Source: a virus
Length of the DNA stretch: 61,446 bases
Reading direction: 5' to 3' (one strand)
Virus record (IMG/VR): IMGVR_UViG_3300036851_000232
Location: 1-61,446 of that record
Within the stretch, counting starts at the first letter, position 1. Every line of letters begins with the position of its first letter. The position numbers and the translations under genes were made by a program. Shown piece by piece: positions 38,036-45,883 of this stretch. Below the pieces are notes generated by a model. It made no database searches. It worked only from the letters and a program-made list of their open reading frames with translations, and was not told where the DNA came from.

Positions 38036-40632
38036 CGCATGCTCACCTCCGACCGGTCGGCGTGGGTGACGGCGGATCGGGACACCAGCGTCAATGTGCC
38101 GCGGGCCGCCGGGGCGGGAGCCCCGGCCGGGATGACGGCCCCGGTAGCGGTGTCGGTCCCGGTCGCGGTGTCGGAGGCGACGCGAGCGAACACGAGCGCG
38201 CGTGCGGCCGTCGTGGTGGCCGGGGCGGCGTCAGTGACCGACCGGGCCAGGGCGGCACCCGCCGATGCCGTGTCGCCCGCCGTGGCCGTGTCCGCGGCGG
38301 TCCCGGCGGCGAGCAAGGACCGTGCGGCGACGTCCGCAGCGGCGGCCAGGTCCGCGGCGGAGCGGGCCGTGAACACACTGCGGGTGATCACGTCTGGGGT
38401 GGTCGCACCATCGGCGACTACCCGCGCAAGCGCGACCTGACGGTCAGCCGAATCAGTCGCGGGCGCGGTGTCCGCGGCGCTGCGGCCGGTGCCACCGGCA
38501 GGGGTGACCGTACCGCTGGCCGAATCCGTCGCTGCGGCGCCGTCCGACACGGCCCGGGACTGGGTCAGCGACCGCGCAGGTGCATCGGCCGCCGAGGCGG
38601 TGTCCGCGGCGGCGCGAGCGAAAACCTGCGCGGCGCGGGCCGCCGTGTCAGTGGCCGACGCGGCATCGGCGGCGGTGCGTGCGGTGGCGAGCTGGCCGGT
38701 GACCGTGTCCGTGATCGCCGCAGTGTCCGCAGCGGTGCGCGCGGTGGTGAGGCTACGTGTCGCGGCATCGGTGGCCGGCACCGCATCGGTGGCCGAGCGG
38801 GCTGCCGTGACAGTCCGGGTCGCCGCGTCGGCAGCGGATGCTGTATCGGAAACGGGGCGGGCCACGGCGAGGCTGCGGGTTCCCGCGTCCGTGGCCAGCG
38901 CGGGGTCGGTGACGCTCCTGGGGAACGTTGCTGCCCGGCTGATTGTGTCGGTCGCCACGGCCGTGTCGGCGGCAACCCGGGCGAGGGTCTGCGGCGCGGT
39001 CTGCAGCAGGTCCCGGCCGTCGAGCTGAGTGAGGGTCACCCAGGCGGCCTTCATCGGGTTGTAGTCCCACGCCCGGCCCTGCCCGACCGCGCGGGTCCGC
39101 ACGTTCCGCCAGTACTGCCGGGCCCGGGTGGTGTCCCCGACCTGTGTGAACGCCAACCCGACCAGCGCGTCATACCGACCGGAGAGCGCGGGCTTGTCCG
39201 CGTTGGGCTGCGAGGCGTCGAACTGGGTCGTCAACCCGGAGTGCCGGGAGCTGGGGAAGATCCGGAACAGCACGGTCCACGCCTGCTGCAACGCGTCCCC
39301 GAGCGTCGCCCAGGTGGTGACGGTGTGCACCCCGACGTCAGACACGGCCCAGTCGTAGGCGGCCGCGGTCGGGGTCGCCGGGTTCCACAACGCATCCACG
39401 CCGGCGAGCTGCTTCACGGCGACCGCGCGGGCACGTTCCCGCACGGCCTGGCTGGACGCAACCTCGACGGCGGCCCACAGCCCGGCGACGGCCTCGTCCT
39501 GGTCCATCAGGTACTTGGCGTGAAACTCCGGTTTCGCCCAGGTGAGCCCGTCGGAGGTCTGGGTGAGCTCCACCGCGGCGACGGCCTGCCCGACCGCGGT
39601 CTGCAGCGCCGCCAGCCTCGACGGCCGCGGGTCCACGAGGTTAGCGGCCCGCACCGCCAGGAGGAACAGCCCGGCGTACGCGTCGGTGGAGTCGCGGGTG
39701 GTCAGCTTCGTCAGGGTGGTCCCGGACCGGTCGTAGTCGTACATGGTGCCGTCGGGTTCCTGGTGCGCGGCGTACCAGTCGCACCAGTTCCACACGGCGT
39801 CCGCGTACGAGGCGATGCCCCACTTGCGGTAGGCGGCGGCCAGCCCGACTGCGGCGAAGCCCGCCTCGTAGGGCCGGATCGCGGCCTTGTCGATGTACCA
39901 GCCGATGGCGCCCCCGGCGCCGACGGCGTCGGTCTCGGTCATCACGGCCTGCATCGCCCAGTCGGCCTCGTTCGACACCCACGCGGTGGCGGCGGTGCCG
40001 ACCTCCAACTGGGCGGCGTCGATGACGGCCTCGCCACCGCCTTCGATGGCGAGGAAGACCCGGGCCTTGGTGGCGCCGGCGCCTGGGGTGGAGGTGACGG
40101 TGCGGCGGGTCAGCGCGGCGTCGACCGCGCCGACGGTCGTGTAGTCGTAGTTGACGAGGACGTCGGTGGCGTCGAGCCATTCGACTTTGAGGACGAAGTT
40201 CGCGCCGGTGTTCAGCGAGTTGACTTTGACGTAGGCGGACAGGGTGTGCGGTTGCTGCGCGGTGATGGCGACGGTCGCCCAGCGGACGTCTTCGTTCAGC
40301 CCGTTCGCGACGGTGATCTTCTGCGCCTTGGTGCCGGACTGGACTGGGGTGGTGACGATGGCGGTGGTGGGTGTGCCGAACTTCGACAGGCCATCCGCGA
40401 GCCCGTCGCTGTTGGCGTCCAGTTCGAAGGAGGTGTTGGGCAGCAGGTTGTCGGCGACGGCGTCCGATGTGGTGGTGTCGGTCGCTGTGGCGGTGTCGGC
40501 GGCGGTGCGGGTGAGGGTCAGCGACCGTGAGGCCGTGTCTGTGGCCGGGGCCGAGTCCGAGGCGGTGCGGGCTAGGTCCGCCTGCCCGGCGGCGTCCTCG
40601 ACGTAATGGGCGGTGAGCCTCGCGTACGACAC
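38032..40632 (-). CDS. Virion glycan-active protein with 20-residue repeats, 866 aa
   Basis: Three parts. Residues 60-215: carbohydrate-binding jelly roll (LLPNTSFELDANSDGLADG). Residues 225-545: a six-hairpin-glycosidase-like helical domain (RPYEAGFAAVGLAAAYRKWG, WNWCDWYAAHQEPDGTMYD, YLMDQDEAVAGLWAAVE), possibly an active enzyme. Residues 548-845: fourteen repeats of about 20 residues of the form R-x-A-x-D-x-A-x-A-x-D-x-A-x-R-x-L-x-x-A; two more stand at residues 22-60. The gene lies between connector and capsid genes, an odd place for a tail spike, so it may decorate the head or neck. Confidence 0.7.
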   Translation of the reverse strand: MSYARLTAHYVEDAAGQADLARTASDSAPATDTASRSLTLTRTAADTATATDTTTSDAVADNLLPNTSFELDANSDGLADGLSKFGTPTTAIVTTPVQSGTKAQKITVANGLNEDVRWATVAITAQQPHTLSAYVKVNSLNTGANFVLKVEWLDATDVLVNYDYTTVGAVDAALTRRTVTSTPGAGATKARVFLAIEGGGEAVIDAAQLEVGTAATAWVSNEADWAMQAVMTETDAVGAGGAIGWYIDKAAIRPYEAGFAAVGLAAAYRKWGIASYADAVWNWCDWYAAHQEPDGTMYDYDRSGTTLTKLTTRDSTDAYAGLFLLAVRAANLVDPRPSRLAALQTAVGQAVAAVELTQTSDGLTWAKPEFHAKYLMDQDEAVAGLWAAVEVASSQAVRERARAVAVKQLAGVDALWNPATPTAAAYDWAVSDVGVHTVTTWATLGDALQQAWTVLFRIFPSSRHSGLTTQFDASQPNADKPALSGRYDALVGLAFTQVGDTTRARQYWRNVRTRAVGQGRAWDYNPMKAAWVTLTQLDGRDLLQTAPQTLARVAADTAVATDTISRAATFPRSVTDPALATDAGTRSLAVARPVSDTASAADAATRTVTAARSATDAVPATDAATRSLTTARTAADTAAITDTVTGQLATARTAADAASATDTAARAAQVFARAAADTASAADAPARSLTQSRAVSDGAAATDSASGTVTPAGGTGRSAADTAPATDSADRQVALARVVADGATTPDVITRSVFTARSAADLAAAADVAARSLLAAGTAADTATAGDTASAGAALARSVTDAAPATTTAARALVFARVASDTATGTDTATGAVIPAGAPAPAARGTLTLVSRSAVTHADRSEVSMR

Positions 40633-40633
40633 G

Positions 40634-40963
40634 TCAGTCCAAGCTCAACACGGACCACTCGAAGCTGCGGCCGGTCCCGGCGGTCTGCTTCAGCGTGAAC
40701 GTGGCGCCGTCCACGGTGGCGACCGGCGGGGACTCGTAACGCAGCTCGGTCACGGGGCCGACGACGGTGGCGAGCCGACCGAGCACTTCGCTGCCCGCCG
40801 CGAGCACCTTCGACTTGATCCGCAGCTCCAGGATGTCCCCGGCGGCGAGGTTGGTCAGGTTGACGACCAGCACCCGCGTCTTGGCGGTGGTCGGCGTGGC
40901 CAGGCTGTGCTCGGTACCAATTGTCGCGGTCTGTGTCCCCGAGGATTCCCGCGCCAGCGCCAT
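40634..40963 (-). CDS. Beta-rich virion protein, 109 aa
   Basis: ATG 40963. Strands such as TRVLVVNLTNLAAGDILELR, and FEWSVLSLD at the end, suggest a small jelly roll. Lies between the two large surface proteins; possibly a decoration or trimeric support. Confidence 0.55.
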   Translation of the reverse strand: MALARESSGTQTATIGTEHSLATPTTAKTRVLVVNLTNLAAGDILELRIKSKVLAAGSEVLGRLATVVGPVTELRYESPPVATVDGATFTLKQTAGTGRSFEWSVLSLD

Positions 40964-41781
40964 TAATCTACTCCAACCGCTAACACTCGGGGAATAGCTG
41001 TCGCGGCTACACTTGATCCCGCATGACGCGCCACAAGCCGAATACCTGCTGGAAGATTAGTCGGGACAGTCACATGTGGTGTGTGACATACCTCCGAAGT
41101 CGAAATACGCGCGCCCAGATCGGCGATTAATACCTGTTCATTACCCGCCGATCCATAACCAATATCCACCAGGACGCCCGTGGCCGTTAGGACAGCGTTA
41201 TTCGTTGGTGCTATACATGGAATTAACCACCTAATAGGATTGGCTGTAGATGCAGACAACTCAGTCCATGCACCTTTGGTATTTACAGCACCCGGAGTAG
41301 CCATAAGTGTTCCAGAGGAAACAGCCGTACTAGCTCCGTACGTCGTCGCTCGGCCACCATGTTCACCTGGCATCCACCCGCCACCAATAATTAAACATTG
41401 AGCATCAACTGTCTCAGAAACTACAGCCGATTGGCAGCGCGCCGCGATCCGTTCACCAGACGGAATGTAAACCGGAAGGAATATGGACCGGGTGCTACCC
41501 GAGAAACCCACCGCGATATTCTCCACCAAAACTCGCTCGGAAGCTGCCGCGCCCAATCCAATGTCGATCAACATCGACGTGTCGACCGCGGAGACACTGA
41601 TGCCATCTCGGTGCATCATCCAAATACCAGATACATCGAAGTCCGTAGCTGCAATCAGTTGTGTCCATGCGCCTTTAATATGCGCGGTACCCGAGGCGGT
41701 GAGAGTCTCCGGGACGCTGGACGCGGCGACCACGCCGCCGGTCTCGGAGCGGCCCGCGTCCGACAACGGCCACTGCGGCAC
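40963..41781 (-). CDS. Duplicated-domain surface protein in an AT-richer island, 272 aa
   Basis: GTG 41781 follows the upstream stop by two bases. Two copies of a domain of about 125 residues: KGAWTQLIAATDFDVSGIWM ... GERIAARCQSAVVS and KGAWTELSASTANPIRWLIP ... GIRLVARHAGSSVA, each with a VLIDIGxGxAxxExVLV core. Base composition falls to about half G+C here (29 of 60 in 41041-41100), unlike the flanking genes, pointing to a recent import of a host-range surface protein. Confidence 0.65.
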   Translation of the reverse strand: MPQWPLSDAGRSETGGVVAASSVPETLTASGTAHIKGAWTQLIAATDFDVSGIWMMHRDGISVSAVDTSMLIDIGLGAAASERVLVENIAVGFSGSTRSIFLPVYIPSGERIAARCQSAVVSETVDAQCLIIGGGWMPGEHGGRATTYGASTAVSSGTLMATPGAVNTKGAWTELSASTANPIRWLIPCIAPTNNAVLTATGVLVDIGYGSAGNEQVLIADLGARISTSEVCHTPHVTVPTNLPAGIRLVARHAGSSVAATAIPRVLAVGVD

Positions 41782-41783
41782 GG

Positions 41784-42119
41784 CTACTCCATGTCCGTCG
41801 GCTGATGGGTCAGCCGGTAGCGGTGCGGGCCGAGCAGCCGGACGAGGCGGTCCCGTAGCGTCTGCCGTTGCGTGACGGTGAGCCGCTGCCACACCGCGGA
41901 CAGGTCCGGGTCGTCGGCCAAGTCCTGGACGCGGTCGGCCCTCGCCGGCTCGGGGCGGGCCACGAACACGCGCAGTGTCCTGTCCCAAATCTGTGTCGCC
42001 GCGTCTGGCCGCTGCGCCTGCTCGAGCGCCACCATGCCCTCGGGCATCGGCTCGGCAAGCACGGTGCCGATGGAGATCAGCTCACCGTCGACGTCGCGGC
42101 AGACTGCGTACCAGGCCAT
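41784..42119 (-). CDS. Tail-fibre-type assembly or adaptor protein, 111 aa
   Basis: Starts MAWYAVCRDVDGELISIGT; the short strand-rich head followed by a helical end (AVWQRLTVTQRQTLRDRL) resembles small structural proteins often encoded after surface proteins. ATG 42119 set by the neighbour's stop. Confidence 0.5.
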   Translation of the reverse strand: MAWYAVCRDVDGELISIGTVLAEPMPEGMVALEQAQRPDAATQIWDRTLRVFVARPEPARADRVQDLADDPDLSAVWQRLTVTQRQTLRDRLVRLLGPHRYRLTHQPTDME

Positions 42120-42121
42120 GT

Positions 42122-43105
42122 TCAGCACCCTCCGGGAATGCACTCGCCAGCCGTGACCTCGACAGTCGGCTCAGGTTCCGTGGTCGGCTCAGCGGTCGGC
42201 TCCGCGTCGGGGTTGTCCACGTGGAACTGCGCGACCAGCACGCCCGAGTTGCCCTGGCCGTCCTTCTCGCAGTCCACCCGCTGCACCAGCCGATGCGGGC
42301 CGTCCGCCAACTGCGTCGTGTCAATGCTCAACGTCGTCTCCGGCAGCGGCCCCGGCCCGTCCAGCAACACCGTGCCAGGAATCCCGGCGTGCGCGTCCGC
42401 ATCCAGCGCCACCCGGTGATGCGACGGGTCCACGTCCCCCGAGCCGTGGTCCACCTGCTTCACCTTCGGCTCCCACACGCCCGACACCGGGCCGTCCGGC
42501 AGCGGCACGCTCAACACGTCCGGCTCGCAGTACCCGAAGTCCGTGTACCAGCCCTTACCGCGCAGGTACGGCTTCCGGGTCACGTCCGACTTCGACTTGC
42601 CGTTGGCGATGTACGTCTGCCAGTTCAGCGAGGCGTGCATCCGCTTGCCGTCCGGCTCGTCAACGAAGCCGCGGACGCGGATCTCCTGCAAGCCCGAATG
42701 GCCGAACTTCGCGATGTCGACCGGGGCGGTCAGCCACTGCTCGCACGTGGTCTCCGCACACGTCCGCCACGCAGGGACCAGCTTCGCGACCGTCGTCTCA
42801 TAGTCGGTGCCCTTGAACACCAGCGACAGGTCCAGCAACTTCCCAGGGTTGTTGTGCATGACCACGCGAACCGGAATCGTCGTGTTCGCGGACAACGTGT
42901 CCCGCTCCGGGATGCACGCCCCGACGTGGAGGTGCCCGAAGTCCGTCGTCGCAGCCGGGTCGGCCCCATCTGCTCGGGACCACCACGACTGCGCCTCCGT
43001 CCACACGCGGGGCTCCGGGAAGTCGGAGCAGTCGATGGCAGCCGACGCAGGGGTGGGGGACAGCATCACCGCGACGAGTGCGAGCAAGGCAAGGACGCGG
43101 CGCAT
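42122..43105 (-). CDS. Secreted Cys-containing protein, 327 aa
   Basis: Signal peptide in residues 1-23 (LALLALVAVMLSPTPASA, cleavage after A-S-A). The mature protein has eight cysteines and two beta-rich domains (VRVVMHNNPGKLLDLSLVFK; HRVALDADAHAGIPGTVLL) and ends in a Pro/Thr/Glu stalk. A Sec-exported protein within capsid genes is unusual; a cell-surface or disulfide-bearing virion protein is possible. Confidence 0.6.
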   Translation of the reverse strand: MRRVLALLALVAVMLSPTPASAAIDCSDFPEPRVWTEAQSWWSRADGADPAATTDFGHLHVGACIPERDTLSANTTIPVRVVMHNNPGKLLDLSLVFKGTDYETTVAKLVPAWRTCAETTCEQWLTAPVDIAKFGHSGLQEIRVRGFVDEPDGKRMHASLNWQTYIANGKSKSDVTRKPYLRGKGWYTDFGYCEPDVLSVPLPDGPVSGVWEPKVKQVDHGSGDVDPSHHRVALDADAHAGIPGTVLLDGPGPLPETTLSIDTTQLADGPHRLVQRVDCEKDGQGNSGVLVAQFHVDNPDAEPTAEPTTEPEPTVEVTAGECIPGGC

Positions 43106-43737
43106 CAGCTCAAGGTCACGGTCTGCGTTGTCGTGAGGGCATCGCCCGAAGCGGACAGCGTCGCCGTCGCTGATAGCAGTGTCGTGAAGCACATCCGGGA
43201 CGCCCCGGTCAGGGACTGGAACACCCCGATCTTCGCCACCGTCACCGGCAGCGTGTCGCTGCCGTTCGCCGTGAACGCCGTCGTCAGCGTGTAGCTCGCG
43301 GCCCCGGCGGTGTGCGCGTACGCGGAGATCTTCCGGATCAGCCCGCCACCGGCCGTGGTGATCTCCCCGGTCAGCGTCGTGTCACCCAGCGCCGGGGCCG
43401 TCGAGTTCGCTGTCAACGCGGTGAACCACGCCGCCGCGTTCCCCGCCAGGATCTGGTATTGCGCGTTCGCGGACGGGGTCGTGCCCGCCGCGCCACCCGG
43501 GGTGGCCGGGACGTTCCACCGGTCCACCGTCAACACCGTCGCCGTGTTTGAGATCACCACCCCGTACACCGCGCCCGAGACGACCACGTGCCCGGCCCAA
43601 GCATTCGTCGTCCACGCCTTCGCCGTATCGGTGACCGTGGTCGCCGCATAGGTGACCGTCGCGCCGGTGTTCTGGTCCCCGACGATGTCACCGCCCATCG
43701 CCGCCGACTGCAGATCGCGCCCACTGTTGACGAGCAC
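43105..43737 (-). CDS. Beta-helical virion protein, 210 aa
   Basis: Starts MLVNSGRDLQSAAMGG; Thr/Ala/Val-rich strands through its length (YAATTVTDTAKAWTTNAW, ALGDTTLTGEITTAGGG). Fits short capsid-region proteins of actinophages that look like tail-fibre heads. Position: second group after the capsid. Confidence 0.55.
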   Translation of the reverse strand: MLVNSGRDLQSAAMGGDIVGDQNTGATVTYAATTVTDTAKAWTTNAWAGHVVVSGAVYGVVISNTATVLTVDRWNVPATPGGAAGTTPSANAQYQILAGNAAAWFTALTANSTAPALGDTTLTGEITTAGGGLIRKISAYAHTAGAASYTLTTAFTANGSDTLPVTVAKIGVFQSLTGASRMCFTTLLSATATLSASGDALTTTQTVTLS

Positions 43738-43740
43738 CGG

Positions 43741-44049
43741 TCAGCCCTCCCCATCCCAGTCGTCGGGGCGGCCCACCGGGCAGCCCAACTGCGCGGCGAG
43801 CAGCATCGCCAGCCCACCGTTGTCGGACTCCACCCAGTCCGGGGTCGAATCGGTCACGTTGTCGCCGCGGCTGTGGTGGTTCCACACCCCGTCCTGCGCG
43901 GTCACGACCGCGACCGCCTCCAGCAGCGAATAGGTGTCGGGGATGTGCACGGTGGTGACGCGGGCGCCCTCCAGCGGCTTGTGCCGCAGGGTGCCTTTGG
44001 CGTCGAGGTAGGCCTCTTTCGCGGCCGAATTGCCGAGCAGGACGCGCAC
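43741..44049 (-). CDS. Capsid-region hypothetical protein, 102 aa
   Basis: Starts MRVLLGNSAAKEAYLDAKG, with HIPDTYSLLEAVAVVTAQ and WNHHSRGD. Small protein just after the capsid gene pair, of the kind conserved in head modules. Function unknown. Confidence 0.6.
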   Translation of the reverse strand: MRVLLGNSAAKEAYLDAKGTLRHKPLEGARVTTVHIPDTYSLLEAVAVVTAQDGVWNHHSRGDNVTDSTPDWVESDNGGLAMLLAAQLGCPVGRPDDWDGEG

Positions 44050-44052
44050 GCG

Positions 44053-44292
44053 TCAGCCCTCCTTCGACTTGTGGGACGTCGCCTTGCGGGGCTGCTGGGC
44101 CGGCCGTGCCTTCCCCGGCGCGGACGGCTCCAGCAACTCCACCTCACCCGCGGGACGCTCGGCCGGCACCGGCGCAGCGGCCGGCAGCCGGTCGAGGATC
44201 CCGCGCAGCAGCACGGTCTGCTCCTCCAACCGGTCGTGCACGGCCCGGACCAGCAGGTCGTTCACCGTCACCGGAGACGGCAGATCAGCCAC
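44053..44292 (-). CDS. Small capsid-region protein, 79 aa
   Basis: Helical head (VNDLLVRAVHDRLEEQTVLLRG), then a Pro/Ala/Lys-rich unstructured tail. Follows the major capsid gene by four bases. Possibly a connector linker or scaffold helper. Confidence 0.55.
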   Translation of the reverse strand: MADLPSPVTVNDLLVRAVHDRLEEQTVLLRGILDRLPAAAPVPAERPAGEVELLEPSAPGKARPAQQPRKATSHKSKEG

Positions 44293-44296
44293 CGGC

Positions 44297-45487
44297 TCAG
44301 GCGACCGTGCTTGCGCATGAACTCTTCGGGTCCATCAGGACGCCCCCGAAGACCACTCTCAATTTCCACTCGACCGCATCGGTGTCGAAATCGCCGTCCT
44401 CCGGCGCGGTCAGCCCGCCACCGACGCGGGTCGCGTTCGGGGACTTCTGGAACAGCTCCGGTGTCTCGTGCCCGGTGAGGAACCCGACCTCCATCGCCGG
44501 CCGGCCTGCGGTGGGCGCGGCGAACAGGTACCACGAGTTCTCGTTGGACGTGTTGATCACCGGCAGCCACGGGTTCACCAACAGCGAAACCCGGTTCCGC
44601 ATCCAGTTCTCCGCCCGCACCGTCTGGTTCGCGGTGCCGCCGGCCTCGTTCACGTCGATGTGGATGGCGTTGAGGATGTTCCGCGCCGTCACCTCCAGCG
44701 CCGGTGGCACCACCAGGACGACACCCTCGACGAAGATGGGGTTCCCGTCGGTGTCGAGCTGCGCGGCCAGCACCGTGAACGCGGTCTGCAACCCAGCGAT
44801 GGACAGCGCCGGGTTGGCGGTGACGATGTTGTTGTTCGCGGCCGCGTAGAACGTGGTGTCCGGCCCAGCCGCCGACGTGTACAGGTCGGTGGCGAACTTC
44901 TCCACGGAGCGACGGGCCGCACCGGCGAGCCGGTCGGGGATGTCCCGGAACGCGTCCAGGTCATCGTTGATCAGCGTCTCCCACGACAGCGGGATCCGGC
45001 GGCCGTACTTCTTCACGCTGTACTCGTACTTGCCGTCGGTGAGCTTCGCGGCCTTGTACTCGCCGAGCTGCGGCACCTCGTCCAGGGTCGCCTCCCCGCC
45101 GTCCATCGTGAACCGCTTCACGGTGCGGAAGTCCCGGACGGTGCCGCGCCGGGCGATCCGGTCCCACTGCACCGGCATGGAGGCGTAGCGGGCGAGGAGC
45201 TGCCGGTCGAGGATGTCCGCGAACAGGATGCTGAAGTCGCTCGTGGACATGGCCTCGGAGAAGTCCAGGGCGGCGCGGCGGGAGCCGTGCAGCACCTTCG
45301 CGTACAGCCCGGCGACCTCCAGCAGGTTCTGCTGGTAGGCCGGGTTGTGTTCCCGGCGGCGGCGGCGGGCGGACAGGTTGACGCCTTCCCCGGCGTAGAT
45401 CGCCTGGGTGGACGCGTCCTCGGCCTTCCACGAGCCGACCTCGGTGAGGTTGTCGAGGCCGAGGGCGTCGAGCGTTGCAGTAGTCAT
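44297..45487 (-). CDS. Major capsid protein, HK97 fold
   Basis: 396 residues. N-terminal arm (residues 1-65), E-loop region with YSVKKYGRRIPLSWETLIND, spine helix (LAGAARRSVEKFATDLYTSA), P-domain strands (NPIFVEGVVLVVPPALEVTA) and a C-terminal EVGFLTGHETPELFQKSP block. Placement directly after the DUF2190-like and protease-scaffold genes fits. Builds the icosahedral shell. Confidence 0.88.
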   Translation of the reverse strand: MTTATLDALGLDNLTEVGSWKAEDASTQAIYAGEGVNLSARRRRREHNPAYQQNLLEVAGLYAKVLHGSRRAALDFSEAMSTSDFSILFADILDRQLLARYASMPVQWDRIARRGTVRDFRTVKRFTMDGGEATLDEVPQLGEYKAAKLTDGKYEYSVKKYGRRIPLSWETLINDDLDAFRDIPDRLAGAARRSVEKFATDLYTSAAGPDTTFYAAANNNIVTANPALSIAGLQTAFTVLAAQLDTDGNPIFVEGVVLVVPPALEVTARNILNAIHIDVNEAGGTANQTVRAENWMRNRVSLLVNPWLPVINTSNENSWYLFAAPTAGRPAMEVGFLTGHETPELFQKSPNATRVGGGLTAPEDGDFDTDAVEWKLRVVFGGVLMDPKSSCASTVA

Positions 45488-45500
45488 TTCTCGTCGCTCC

Positions 45501-45878
45501 TCAGTAGCCGAGCTTCACGGCGATGGTGGTGGTCGCGCCGCTGCTCACGGCCGCCAGCGCGTACCCGAAACGGATCGAGCTCGCGGACCCGGGCGTCTTC
45601 TCGAGGGTGCCCCCGGCGTTGTCCCACACGACGATGTCGCCGACCGCGATGGCCGCGTTCGCGGTGCCGTCGTGGCCGAGCACCGCGAGGTCGAATACCC
45701 CGTCGGTCTTCACGGTGGCGAGCCCGGCGGAGTCCTCATCCGTCAAGGCGACGAACGGGATGTTGCCGACCGCGCCGGGGTCGCCGGACTTCACGAGATC
45801 GCCGGTGCCGGTGCCGTTGACGGCGGACACGTTGAGCGGGAACTGCACGCCCTCGTCGTAGACCTGGTTCTTCGCCAA
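45501..45878 (-). CDS. DUF2190-like capsid decoration protein, 125 aa
   Basis: Starts MAKNQVYDEGVQFPLNV; strand-turn pattern with GDLVKSGDPGAVGNIPFVAL, VAVGDIVVWDNAGGTL-type turn, and GYALAAVSSGATTTIAVKL, the layout of DUF2190 trimeric capsid cement proteins. Between scaffold and capsid genes as usual. Confidence 0.8.
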   Translation of the reverse strand: MAKNQVYDEGVQFPLNVSAVNGTGTGDLVKSGDPGAVGNIPFVALTDEDSAGLATVKTDGVFDLAVLGHDGTANAAIAVGDIVVWDNAGGTLEKTPGSASSIRFGYALAAVSSGATTTIAVKLGY

Positions 45879-45883
45879 CGGAC

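Noticed and set aside
38090-38990. Regular 60-base periodicity suggesting a CRISPR array or satellite
   Set aside because: The period is the codon length of a 20-residue protein repeat; DNA units are too diverged for CRISPR repeats and there are no constant-length spacers.
38062-40530. Gly/Arg-rich + strand frame opposite the 866-residue virion protein
   Set aside because: It mirrors the repeats of the real gene and has no fold-like pattern.
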